From Chlorops oryzae (taxonomy: Eukaryota > Arthropoda > Insecta > Diptera > Chloropidae): a stretch of DNA of 64,000 bases. This document shows positions 10,618 to 21,240 of this stretch, one piece after another. Below the pieces are notes generated by a model. The model was not told where the DNA came from. It made no database searches and saw only the letters and a list, made by a program, of their open reading frames with translations. Location: assembly GCA_020466095.1 (NCBI GenBank), contig CM035806.1, forward strand, positions 110,418,139 through 110,482,138, written 5' to 3'. Within the stretch, counting starts at the first letter, position 1. Each line of letters opens with the position of its first letter. A program made the position numbers and the translations under genes.

Positions 10618-11730
10618 CGCTTTCATTCATTCATTCATTTATTAACTGCTTTTATCACATAGGTTTTTAGCAGTGGAGTTCAAAATTGGACAATTTTTTT
10701 TCTTTTACTTAATTCTAATCTAAATTGCTAGTATATTCTCGTTATTCAAATTATTCATTTAACAGACTAGATCTTAGTTTCAGACAGTTAACTATGAAGG
10801 AGTAAATCATTAGACAGGAATGCTTATCAGTATAATTAATAATAGAGAGAGGGCTTGAATTAAGGGAGCTAACATGTCTTAAGAGGTGACTTATGAAGTG
10901 AGTTCTTATTGCGCAATATAGAGGGCATTCCGCCATTAAGTGTTCCAGTGTTTCACGTTTGTGCATGTTACAGAGCATGCATAGTTCAGCTTGATTTATT
11001 CTATATACTATGCCTTTTATGCAGAAACGTAGATTATCCTTTGAAGATAATCTTAGTTGAATTATTATTTTGGAAGCAAAAAAGTTATTGTTATGGGCAA
11101 TGTAACTTGCTGCTCTATCCTCCAGGGATCTTAATATTCGACAGTTCATGTATCTTGCGTTATGACAACTTAAAATATCTTTAAACTTTAGATGACGGTC
11201 ATATCGCTCAAAAGCCAAGCGCTCCACAGCTTTCCACTCTTCTACATCCGAGCACTCCAAAATATGTGACATGCGAATTTTCACCAGAAACTGGTTAAAC
11301 TGGGAGACCCAGTTGTATTTAGGCGTTGTAAGATTATTACAATAAAGGTGTATTAGACGTTTTAGGCAAATTTTTGGCAAGCGATCAGAATTCATACCCA
11401 GGATTCTTGTGAAGTAGCCCCATGTTCGCTTAAATATTTTGTAGGATAGTTTCCGTATTCCTAATTCGAGGCGTAAGTGAGCATTAGATGTTGCTTTGGG
11501 CAAAGCGAATAATTTTTTGTAAAATGAAGTTTGTACAATCTCTAGTTGGTCTGAATATCTCAAGCCCCAGGCTTGCACTGAATACAAGAGAGAGGACGAG
11601 ACAACAGTGTCAAACACATGCACCATTCCTTCCCAGGATTCGGCTTTACAGGCTCTCAATATATTTAGGGTAGAGCTCAATGCCACGTACCCTTTTTTTA
11701 TCGCAATTTCAGACGCTTTGCTTTGAAGCT
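10618..11730 (-). mobile_element. 5'-truncated non-LTR retrotransposon (LINE), 3' part of ORF2
   Basis: The 311-codon ORF at 11686-10751 on the minus strand is the region downstream of the RT domain of an APE-type LINE. It has SSSLLYSVQAWGLRYSD near its start and a C-terminal zinc-binding pattern C-x2-C-x8-H-x4-C (CMLCNMHKRETLEHLMAEC). The same pattern occurs in the complete LINE ORF2 at 33417-36614, so both belong to related families. The minus-strand 3' end runs into short tandem AATG units at 10621-10640, a common LINE tail. Truncation at the 5' side is typical of incomplete target-primed reverse transcription. Confidence 0.8.
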
Positions 11731-12138
11731 TCTCGTTTTAAAGTTTCTACAATCATCATTTTGAAATGAATTTTAAAAGGAGTAAGTTTTGCGAAAAGTA
11801 AGTTTATATTTCACTGAAATTAGTATATTTTAAACTCAAAAATGACGTTAGAGAATACCCGCAAAACATTTTTTTGAGTCTGACGATTTTTGAGTCTAAA
11901 AAGAGTATTATTTTCTATTGATTTTAAAGTTCTCATAAAAAAGAGTCTTAAAAAAGTATAAAAGAATTCTACATTTGACCGTTTTTTTACTGTATAATTT
12001 TTGAGTATAAAAACACTCTTAACAGACCTTAAATTCGAAACGCTCAAAGTGATGGAGTTTAAAAAGAATCTTAATTTATATTGTTTTTAAAGCCTCATAG
12101 ATAAGATTGAAAAATAACTACCATAAATTTGAGTGTTT
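11731..12138. other. AT-rich interval, no gene seen
   Basis: Repeated words such as TTTTTGAGTCT occur, but there is no ORF or repeat boundary I can support. Confidence 0.4.
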
Positions 12139-13019
12139 ATACCCGACACACTCTGTGTCGAGGATATATTGCGTTTGTGTGGTTGTGTATAACACCCAGA
12201 ACAAGTCGAGATAGACCATACAAAATGTATATAGAAATGATCAGCGTCACCAGGAGATTCGATTTAGACATGTCCGTCCGTCTGTCTGTCCGTCTGTTCA
12301 TCTGTCCGTCTGTCTGTCTGTATACAGTTATCTTATGGAAGGAATTGAGCTATCTTGACAAAAATTGGTATGCGTGCTAACGGGGACATGATTAAGAACA
12401 AGTTCAAGAATGGACCCGATCGGACCATTTTTAGGTGGTACCTCTAGTACTAGGGTCTGTTACGAAAATCACAAAAACTGCTCTAAACTCGAAGTTTTTC
12501 AACATATTTTGATGAAATTTGATATTTAAACATGTCTCAAGGCAAGTAATACGATTTCCAAAAATTTAAAAAGTGGGCGTGGCAGAAGGGTGTTTTTCGA
12601 AAATTATCCCCTACACCCAAAATTCACATGGGACTTGAACGAAAGTTGGCACTTATGCTTCTATTGTAGCCATAAACATCCTCCCAAAAAATTTCATAGA
12701 TCGGTCCATTATTAAGGGTGCCTCCAGTGCTAGGGTCTGTCACAAAAATCTCAAAACTGCACCAAAATCGGACTTTTTCCAAATATTTCAATGAAACTTA
12801 GGACTTGAGCGTATATCTAAGCCTCCGATCAGAATTCCAACAAATTGGAAAAGTGGGCGTGGCAAAGGGGCAGTTTTCATAAAGAAATTTAACAAAAGTC
12901 TGTATATTGGGCCCCTCATGGCCTTAAACACCTCTTGATATTAAAAATTTTTTGAACACGTGTGTCTGTGTCGGGTATTCTATTGTCAGGCTCGCCTGAC
13001 TATAACACCCTTACTTGTT
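12139..13019 (-). mobile_element. Dispersed repeat A, AACAAGTAAG-type, about 880 bp
   Basis: One end is ACCCGACACA (12141-12150), inside a small hairpin with TGTGTCG. The other end carries CTGTGTCGGGTAT, then a perfect 7-bp hairpin (GTCAGGC / GCCTGAC at 12985-13000), then CTTACTTGTT at 13010-13019. Read on the minus strand it begins AACAAGTAAG. It contains GTCC/GTCT microsatellite at 12274-12322 and GGGCGTGGC words. It is a full-length relative of copy C (28091-28947) in the opposite orientation. The hairpin near one end suggests a Helitron/Helentron-type non-autonomous element; this is inference. Confidence 0.7.
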
Positions 13020-13137
13020 TTTGATTGTTATATTACTTAGTCTAAAAACAGTTTTAATGGACTTTAAATTCAAAATGCGTAATATTATGCATTTTAAATA
13101 CAACCGTGAGCGATGATTTGATTGCAAATGCTATATA

Positions 13138-14500
13138 CAGTATGTGGAAAAACGAAGTTATCAAGGGCAACGTGTGAACTATAAAAGGCATAGTGCTGTT
13201 TCGTTACACTTTATTAAAGAAATATTTATAGTAAACCAAAAGGCATAGTCACAGCATTAAACTTAATATTGTTTCATTATCAAATTTAAGCGGAATTTCT
13301 TTTAAGGAAGGAAAGTTTTGTGATATCTTAGGAAATAGCGTTGTAAAAGTAATAAATCACTTAATTAATACCCGCAGTGTCCATAATTATGCGCATTTAA
13401 ATTGTAAAGTCGACGTGGCATTGAATTAACCAACTCTAAACACTCGTTTTGGGAAAAATTTTCCCAGTGATGAAGGATGAAATCCCTTAAATTCTGCAAT
13501 TTTTGCGGCTTGTCCTCAGAAATACGTAATTTCAAGGTTGCCCATGCGTTTTCTATGGGGGATAAGTCTGGACTTTTGGGTGGCCACTTCAGAACAGCTA
13601 TATTGTTATTTTCAAAGTATTCTTTTATAATTTTAGCCGTGTGGATAAGCGCATTACACTGCTGGAAGTTCAAATTTCGCCCTATCAGCCGAATAGCTTC
13701 TGGAAGTGCTGTCTCTTGGAGTACTTTTAAGTATACCCAAGAAGTTATTTTTCCTTCCAAGACGACAATTTTTCCCACTCCACTCGCTGATAGGCATCCC
13801 CAGACCATCAAACTTCTCTCTACGGCTTTTACATGCACCATACCGTGTGAATACCTTAAACGAATCATAGACTCATCAGTCCAAGGAATCGTGCGCCAAA
13901 AATATTAGGGTTTTAAAATGTTTTCCTCATAAAATTCTTGTCTTTTCTGTCGGTTTTTCGAACTAAGGTAGGCAGTTTTTCGAGCGACTCGGCCATGCTT
14001 CTGGTGTTGACGCAACCGGTTACGTATGGTATATACTGAGGGTGTTACTTTGCCTTCCCTTATAAGCTGTGCCCGGATTTTCGGTACTGATTTAAATGGA
14101 TCATTATTTGAGACTTCCGAAATACGCTTAGCGATCCTGTCGGTAGTTATTTTGGGCCGGCCAGGTCGTGCTTTTTGTGAAATTCGGCCTAATTTGTTGT
14201 AATTAAAGATGACTTTCCATATCGCAGGCTGACTTTTGCCGAATTTCTCTGCAATATATCTTTGCGGATGCCCGTCTTTATGCAAACTAATGATTGCTGA
14301 GCGCTCACCATCTGTTAGTTGCTTAAATTTTGCCATTTTACCTTGAAATTTGCGGAGAAATGCTTTTATTCATAAAGAAAACGAACTCGAGGTGTTTAAA
14401 AAACTTCTTACCCATATCAATGAAATACAGCAATGTAAATAATGTTCTTTAATTGCTTGTTGTCGGTTTAATCGAAAAAAGTAGCACTGGAGATCAACTC
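13138..14500 (-). mobile_element. Tc1-like DNA transposon copy (dead)
   Basis: Encloses the transposase pseudogene at 13365-14336. The left terminus is probably at 13138, where TA is followed by CAGTATGTGGAAAAACG, a Tc1-type start. A loosely matching right end (minus strand CAGTGCTACTTTTTTCG) lies near 14480-14500, so that limit is uncertain. Confidence 0.55.
13365..14336 (-). pseudogene. Tc1/mariner transposase (DD34E type), inactivated
   Basis: A single frame from the ATG at 14336 down to 13365, interrupted by one in-frame TAA at 13905-13907. The N-terminal 110 residues form two HTH units (DGERSAIISLHKDGHPQRYIAEKFG, then the GRPKITTDR linker). The catalytic core has the first D in WTDES. 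It keeps the E in SPIENAW, 34 residues after the second catalytic position. That second acid is replaced by cysteine (QQCNALIH, codon at 13656-13658), so the enzyme is dead apart from the stop. Length and motif order match a normal Tc1 transposase of about 340 residues. Confidence 0.9.
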
Positions 14501-14673
14501 AAATCAAAAGCTCAAATCTTCTACAATGATAACTTATTTTTGCAACGCAATTATTGGCACTGTCTAAACAAAAACCACCGACAACTGAACAGATGTTAGT
14601 CTAAACAAACGAAATTTTGCTAACAGCTACCGCATTAACGGGACTTTCGAAATTCCATAAAAAATACACCCAG
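14501..14673. other. Short intergenic interval
   Basis: Nothing recognised. Confidence 0.3.
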
Positions 14674-15068
14674 GATCAGAAGAACAGCACCTCTGCGACA
14701 ATACCGAAAACATACCACCTGAAGTAAACAAAATCAGCGATGTTGACCATGAATCCAATGAGAATGGTTAGAATTTATAACACTCCTTCACTCTGTTTCT
14801 TATATATTTGCATTTATATATATATATGTTACTACATACAGGTAAATTAGAAACAATAGCAGAAAATTTAAGAGAAAATCGTACGAAGCTGAATGAGCTC
14901 ACTGTGGAGATGAAATCAATAGAGAAGGTGCAGGATTCTGCAGGAACTTATAGCCATTAGAAAGCAAGTTGCGGGCTCGAAGCCAGAAAACTCTATGCCG
15001 ATGAAGCCATTCCAAACTGAGCGTGCCTTTGAGGATTTCGAAACGAGACGAGATAATGGAAGAAAATA
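14674..15068 (+). pseudogene. Two-exon gene fragment, possibly DUF4806-like
   Basis: An open stretch (14674-14769) with an ENIPPEVNKISDVDHESNE-like translation runs into GTTAGA at about 14770. An AT-rich 70-base interval ends in CATACAG at 14841, and a second open stretch reads KLETIAENLRENRTKLNELTV. After one stop near 14960 the reading continues to PMKPFQTERAFEDFETR, which resembles the start of the insect DUF4806 domain. I see no start codon and no complete domain. It is either a decayed host gene piece or a fragment carried by a repeat; the family assignment is tentative. Confidence 0.35.
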
Positions 15069-16027
15069 AAAAAATTACTTGAAAAAATTATGATTTTAAT
15101 TTCAATGAAAGGAAGAAAAAGGGGGGAAAATAAATATAAAAAGGCGAGTTGATTTACGTCTCATTAAGACTGCAAAAACACTATTTTCATACTTCAAAAA
15201 AGAGCATTAACAAGTTGAGTGGTTGCATAGGACACCAGATAAGAACGAAGTTCATTATGGTATTTATAAATGTAAGTAAATATAATTCGTAGCAAGGTTT
15301 TTCGCAAAAAACAATTGTTTTTATTAATAGAAAAATATATGTATACAAGACGGCCACAAGGAAAAAATTTTTTCATTCCTTTTGTGTTTTTGAACATAAA
15401 AATGCACAATCGAAGGTTATTGTTTTACTGTTGTGCAGAAAATTATACTAACAAGTGCGCACTTTTATTCTTAATGGTGATAAATTTTAAACTGTCAGCT
15501 GTTTGTTGTTTTCAACTGTTTTTCACAAGCGAAAATGCGAAACAGTATATTCTGCTTAGCTGCATTCAATTATTTACCAGACAATTTTATGCACTTTCGC
15601 GAAAAATTCACCTACCCGAAATTTTTTGCTGCATTTTTAAGGAACATATCAGAATGTCGTCTTCAACCTGGCTTAAACTTTTTGATGGTTTAAACTTTCA
15701 AATGATAGTCGTTATGAGAGCTTAAGCCAGGTTTGTTAATTTTGTATCAAAATTTTTGAAAAATTCGAATAAAGCAAAGGCATTTTAGGTCGATAGGAAA
15801 GCGTTTGAAATTCAAAAGATAAATTTTCAACAGGGCTGTTAAAGGAACACTTGACTATGAAATTTTATTTCAAAAACCAAAAACAGGATGCTGTTAAAAC
15901 AAATGTGCATCTAAGTTGAATGCACCTAAAAGAGAAATTTTCATACAAATACAGACAAAAATGCTGCCGTAGAATATTTTTGTGCAGGTATGTAAGTAAC
16001 TTACATGTGCGCTAACGGACATGTAGA
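15069..16027. other. AT-rich interval, no gene seen
   Basis: Short ORFs here are unlike proteins. A small inverted repeat, AACCTGGCTTAA against TTAAGCCAGGTT, brackets 15666-15733. Confidence 0.4.
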
Positions 16028-17096
16028 AACAAGTAAGAAAGCTAAAGTCGGCAGAGCCCGACTTTGAAATACCCAACGTCCCGAAATTATTGGCGCACTA
16101 TGTTACGAAAAATCTTCATTTGTGGGCGTGGCAGTAGGTGGGCTACATAATTTATTTTCCTTCACCTTTGTTTCGCTTTGGTCAACCTATATTGCGAATT
16201 TGAAGCTTCTACGCCTTTTAGTTCAGAAGTTACGAAAAATCTCCCTTTGTGGGCGCGGCAGTGGGCGGGCCACATACATTTTTTTCCTACACCTTTCATT
16301 CACCTTGGTCAACCTATATTGCGAATTTGAAGCTTCTACGCCTTTTACTTCAGAAGTTACGAAAAATCTCCCTTTGTGGGCGCGGCAGTGGGCGGGCCAC
16401 ATACATTATTTTCCTACACCTTTCATTCACCTTGGTCAACCTATATTGCGAATTTGAAGCTTCTACGCCTTTTACTTCAGAAGTTACGAAAAATCTCCCT
16501 TTGTGGGCGCGGCAGTGGGCGGGCCACATACATTTTTTTCCTACACCTTTCATTCGCCTTGGTCAACCTATGTTGCGAAGTGGAAGCTTCTACGCTTTTT
16601 ACCTCGGAAGTTACGAAAGATCTCCATTTGGGGGCGTGGCAGTGGGCGGGCTACATAATATTTTTCCTACACCTTTCATTCGCCTTGGTCAACCTATGCT
16701 GCGAATTTGAAGCTTCTACCCCTTTTACTTCACAAGTTACGATAAACTCTTATTTGTGGGCATATTTTTGGGCGTGGGTCGAGGAGGCCGGCGTCCATTT
16801 TTTTTTGCGGATATGTCCCTTTTTGTAGTTTACCAGTATATCAAATATCAATGAAATGTGTTGAGTGGTTCGCAAGTTACAAGCATTTTACTGAGAATAA
16901 AATTCATTTGTGGTTGTGGTAGTGGGCGGATGTCTCCCATTTTTACTTAGGATCATACTCGGATCCCGATATACCTGTGTGACAAATTTTGATTTGGTTG
17001 GTTTAGCCTTTTCATAGGAGATCCGAGAACACACGGACGGACAGACAGACTGACATGTCTAAATCGATTCAGTTTTTGATCCTGGGTATAAAAACA
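16028..17096 (+). mobile_element. Dispersed repeat B, AACAAGTAAG-type, with internal tandem repeats
   Basis: Starts with AACAAGTAAG (16028-16037), followed by an 8-bp hairpin (AAAGTCGG / CCGACTTT, 16044-16065) and ATACCC. It ends near 17090 with GGGTAT preceded by a GGACGGACAGACAGAC run and ATGTCTAAATCGATT. The terminal layout is the same as repeats A and C, though the interior is different, so it looks like a second family using the same ends. Confidence 0.65.
16102..16765 (+). repeat. 127-bp tandem repeat, about five copies
   Basis: GTTACGAAAAATCT recurs at about 16102, 16229, 16356 and 16483, and as variants at 16610 and 16737, a steady 127-bp step. Each unit contains GGGCGYGGCAGTGGGCGGGC. 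Because 127 is not a multiple of three, ORFs across it switch frame in each unit; they are artefacts of the repeat. Confidence 0.9.
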
Positions 17097-17658
17097 AATA
17101 AGTACTTTGACTTACTTTCGCTTCTTGAACGCATACGCTTATAACAAGTAATCGGACTCACAGGGTTGCATTTAAGTCTTACATTTCCTATATTACTGTC
17201 GACCTGTCATCTAAATTTCAACCCTGATTTCCTTTTTTCAAAATAATGAGCTCGTTACTTCCTTTCAATTTACTTTAACAGCGTTGAGCCCTCAAAAAGC
17301 GAAGTCAGCTAAGCAGAATATACTGGAACTGAAAAAGCATACGTGTAAAGGGTTTTCCATCGCAAATGAGATTGTCTCGAAAATGCGAAATTTCATACAT
17401 AAAGATGTTTTAAAGTATCGATATTTTTCACACCGATATTACATCCGCAGCCCCCGGAGTACAGACGATGATTTTATACCCCAGTTCCACTTATTCATTA
17501 TCTACCCTTCATTAGCGCTAATGAAAAGTTAATGAAAAGTGGTTCCACTATCAATTAACCGATTTCTCATTAGCTAAACAGCTGATTTCAATTGTAAACA
17601 TTAAGATTTCGAATTTTGCGCGAAATACATATAAACGGCGGGAAATACTTTCAACGCG
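17097..17658. other. Interval before the second Harbinger transposase
   Basis: No gene. Near 17505-17575 lie ATTAGCGCTAAT-type palindromes and ATTAACC words, which may be the left terminal part of the Harbinger copy. Confidence 0.3.
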
Positions 17659-19016
17659 ATGGATTTAACGAACTTAAGCGCAATTTTAATAAATCAAAAA
17701 GACAACTTGCAATTGAAAGTAATGGAAGCGTTAGAAAACGGAAGTTATAAAAAGGCGCAAAATATTGTTCAGCGAAATCGTATTCGAGTGTGGTCTGTTT
17801 GCTCGAATATTTATACAAAAAGAATACCACGAGTTTGGACTTTAGTAAGTACAAGATATATAAATGTGAAACTTTAACCCGTATTGCATATTTTATAATA
17901 GGAACGGCACGGTAGCTTTTGGGAGACGGACATTCCCTTCAATGACGACACATTCTTTAAAGAAAGTTTTAGGATGGACCGAAAGTGCTTCGAAGAGCTT
18001 GTCGACTATCTTCCAAGTCTCGAAAAGAGAGACACAGTCTTTCGCCCTTGCATTCCACTACGAAAAAGGATTGCTATTTCTTTGTACGCACTCGGCTCAT
18101 CGGCCGAATACAGAACCATTGGGAGGCTGTTTGGTGTATCGAAATGTATGGTGGGAAAAATTCTGAACGAGTTTTGTGAAGAAGTGTGGCATTCCATGCG
18201 GTTTGAGTTCCTCCCACCAAATTTTTTAACCGAGGAAAAAGTTGAAGAGTACGTGAAAAGATTGCAGGCGATAGGGTTTCCGCAGTGCTTCGGAGCGATG
18301 GGTAATATATGTCAGTTATTATGCTAATTTAAATCTACAGCAGAAAACAATTTTAGATGGGTGCCACATCGAAATGAAACCATCTTCTCATGACGCAGTT
18401 GACTATTTCAACTACAAAGGATGGTACTCGACCATTTTGTTTGCCTTAGTTGACTACAGGTAAATTTTAAAAATTTGTGTATCATTTTTCTGAAACTTAT
18501 AATATTACAGGTACAGATTTACGTACATAAACGTCGGCTGTCCTGGCCGCTGTCACAACTCTCAGATATATGAGAGTTCAACGCTTAAACGTTGTTTGGA
18601 ATCGTCGGATTTATTAAAGAATCACGAGGGATATTGGTGGCCAAGTAGTTCCTGTAGTTGTGTTGGGAGACTCTGCTTTTCGCATTTCGAACGTAGTCAT
18701 GAAGCCATACCCGTTTTCCACTGCTGCTACAGCTGCCGAAAAAACGTTCAACTACAATTTATCCAAAGCAAGAAGAGTTGTGGAGAATATAAACGCAATT
18801 ATAAAAGCGTGCTGTGTTCTTCACAATTTTTCGAACACATTCAACAGCAGCATTAATGACCACTGGCTCACTGAAATGGAAAAATCCAACAGAGTTCAGC
18901 CAGAAACCGCTCACCATGATTGCAACAATAACAGCAGTGAACAACAAATAAGAAATGCTATTGCATCATATTGGAGTGAGTTTATTTTTTTTAAATATTT
19001 AAAAGTTCCTCATTAA
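17659..19016 (+). pseudogene. PIF/Harbinger transposase, four-exon copy with frameshift and deletion
   Basis: Exon 1 is 17659-17844, then a 57-bp GT..AG intron. Exon 2 (17902-18301) has the N-terminal HTH region (IPLRKRIAISLYALGSSAEYR) and SKCMVGKIL. Intron 18302-18356 separates the Met-Asp codons of the first catalytic region, so exon 3 (18357-18459) begins with DGCHIEMKPSS. After another intron (18460-18510), exon 4 carries VGCPGRCHNS, then a frame change near 18630, then VVLGDSAFRISNVVMKPYPF. The RRVVEN acid is present, but about 20 residues following it in the copy at 8909-9313 (the AFGQLKARFR segment) are deleted here. The introns are intact but the protein is broken. Confidence 0.85.
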
Positions 19017-19440
19017 ATTTTTTGTTTTCATCAGCCATTTCTTTTAAAAGTTCTAATTTAGTTTTCTCCGTTTTCTTTATTTCCTCAAGTTCCTCACTAG
19101 CTAAATCATAAGCTCTACGAATTTTTTCTAGAATTTCGTTATTAACCCTCCGTTTCTGTGCAGGTGTGGCTGCTTTGGAGCTGCAGGAAGGCTCAGTGGA
19201 TGAGTCCGAGGCGTAGAAGCTGCTGGATGGCCCCAGTCCGTAGTCTAAGTGATATGAACAAAATAATTAATTTTCTTGAATATTAATAAACTACAAAAGC
19301 ATATATACCTGTACTCTCCTCTATCACTTCCTCTAAGTTGAATGCTTTATAACCGCCCAAAATTTGGTGGACCTTAACGTAGTTAGGCCATTGCGAAGGA
19401 CACCCACCTGAAGGGCCAATCTTCTTCTTCTCTTCACTAA
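18991..19440 (-). pseudogene. SANT/Myb-like partner of the second Harbinger, C-terminal part
   Basis: Minus strand. An upstream exon (about 19437-19310) reads KKKIGPSGGCPSQWPNYVKVHQIL, the typical end of the Myb/SANT trihelix in this superfamily. An intron (GTATAT at 19309 to AG at about 19243) leads to a second exon with a Ser-rich linker and a lysine/glutamate-rich coiled coil (EELEEIKKTEKTKLELLKE), ending at a stop at 18991. It converges on, and slightly overlaps, the transposase gene. The DNA-binding N-terminus is missing. Confidence 0.65.
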
Positions 19441-19880
19441 ATTACAACAAACTTTCATATGAATGCATAAAATAGTATTTACAGTACTTCCCACTTAATT
19501 GCAACAGTAAAATTGTCCAACTTTTCTTGCAATTTAAGACTTTAAAGTCACAATCATTTCTGACCTAAAGTGCCCTATTAGCGCTTTGCGACTTGAAATA
19601 GCTCTGTAAGGGCTTTAATTACCTATTTGAGCGCTAATAGGTAAATTCGACCATTTAGAGCATTTTCAACCTATTCGACCTTTTTCGACATATTCGGGCA
19701 TTTTGGCTAAAAACCGACTTGAAAGTAAATATTTAGACTTGAAAAAATGAATTATTAATACGAAGTTAAGACTATAGCACCGAATCCTGGCGCCAGCTAA
19801 CAATACAAGGCGCAAATTGCCAAAATTTATTTTAGTGAGCCCACCCATGAATATTATTCCGACGCAACTGAAAACAATAA
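19441..19880. other. Interval with GACCTATT-type words
   Basis: Between 19560 and 19690 the words CCTATTAGCGC, ACCTATTTGAGC and CCTATTCGACC recur, like the motif set of the element at 26475-27573. No gene. Confidence 0.35.
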
Positions 19881-20139
19881 GGGTCCTCATTCAGCAATGT
19901 GAAGTATGTAATGTAAGTAGTTTTACTCAACACCTGTAAAAAAAAAATTCGTGAAATTGACTAAAAATCAGCTGATTTTGATGTTTCAAACGTACTTCTT
20001 ACTTTACACACACAATTTACACAACGAAATCGGTGTGAAAACTTTGTTCATGAAGCTCCATACAAAGTTTCACAGCTGTCAAAAAAAAAATACTTACTTC
20101 ACTCAGCTTACATGCTGTACATATGCTGAATGAGGAACC
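19881..20139. mobile_element. MITE-like inverted-repeat element, 259 bp
   Basis: Left end GGGTCCTCATTCAGCA pairs with right end TGCTGAATGAGGAACC; the similarity extends imperfectly inward through GTAAGTAG/ACTTAC. There is no coding capacity and the target duplication is unclear (TAA on the left, TTA on the right). Confidence 0.65.
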
Positions 20140-20983
20140 TTAATTATTTGTAAGCAAAAATTTCGTATAAGGAATCGCGAGAGTGACGTCATCCCTCAAT
20201 GAAAAATCATAGTGCACACGTGTTTGCGCAAGCTTAGATATTACTCGATATGCTTTGGCATTGTGCGGATTTCTGACGATCAATGTTGACCATATAGGAC
20301 TATAGGTCTAACTCTTCTTCTTCCTAGTCCCTGCAATATGTTAGAGCTACGCTGCTTCAACATATGCATATAGCACGAGGAAAAGAGAAGCATGCTATGG
20401 CAGCGAAATCGTTAGCTCTGCTGTGGTGAAATGCATTGCCACTCTTATTTTTAATTTTGGGCGATTTTCGAGTACATTCCATATAAAATATCTACCAAAC
20501 TCATAAAATGCCATGAAAAGCTTGAAAAACATAAAACTAATCAAGGATTTTCAATATTAAGGAGAAATAGAAATTGTTCTTTTAGTCCTACCTTGTCCAC
20601 ATAACTTTTTGATCACACTGTTTCAGCAAAAATACTAAATTCTATGTACAATCAAATTCGTAGCCGGAGTCAAAAATGTATGTCAATTTATTACAAAATG
20701 AAAACATTCGCGCACATTAAGCAAAAACATATCGCAATATATTTATTAAAGTTTCAATTATGAACTTTTCAAGCAATATAAAAAACCGAGCTGACGCCGT
20801 GTTTCTTTGATAATTTTCTTGCATTTTCTTGAATTTCCTATACCTGCCTAATGGTGTATTTCCCCATCGCGGCAGAAGCTTTTCGACGTCGACAGTTAGA
20901 CCTACAGTCCTACATGGTGTTGACACGTTTATTTTTCGAAAAATCTGAAGATAATTTATTTTTTAATTCAATTATAATGCAGG
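20140..20983. other. No gene seen
   Basis: Unremarkable AT-rich sequence. Confidence 0.4.
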
Positions 20984-21240
20984 GTGTCCCGGGAAAAAGT
21001 GTACAAAATGAAACCCTCGATAGGTCGATCCAATACGAGTAGTTTTTGCTTCTACAGCAACTGACTAGGACGTACCGTTTAAGAGCTGTAGCGCTTCAAA
21101 AAATGTCTGTTTTTGTATGGAATTTTGAGTATAACTTCATTTTTAAAAAAATTTGTTCGTTCAAAATGAAGTTATATTCTACTACTCGTATTGCATCGAC
21201 CTATCGAGGGTTTCATATTGTACACTTTTTCCCGGGACAC
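20984..21240. mobile_element. MITE, 257 bp, with inverted repeats of about 57 bp
   Basis: Starts GTGTCCCGGGAAAAAGTGTA and ends with its reverse complement. The two arms pair almost perfectly to about ACGAGTAG. The small unique centre has no ORF of note. Superfamily not determined. Confidence 0.85.

Noticed and set aside
16122..16828. Overlapping plus-strand ORFs rich in LWARQWAGH / GRGSGRAT
   Set aside because: They are the same 127-bp DNA unit read in rotating frames.
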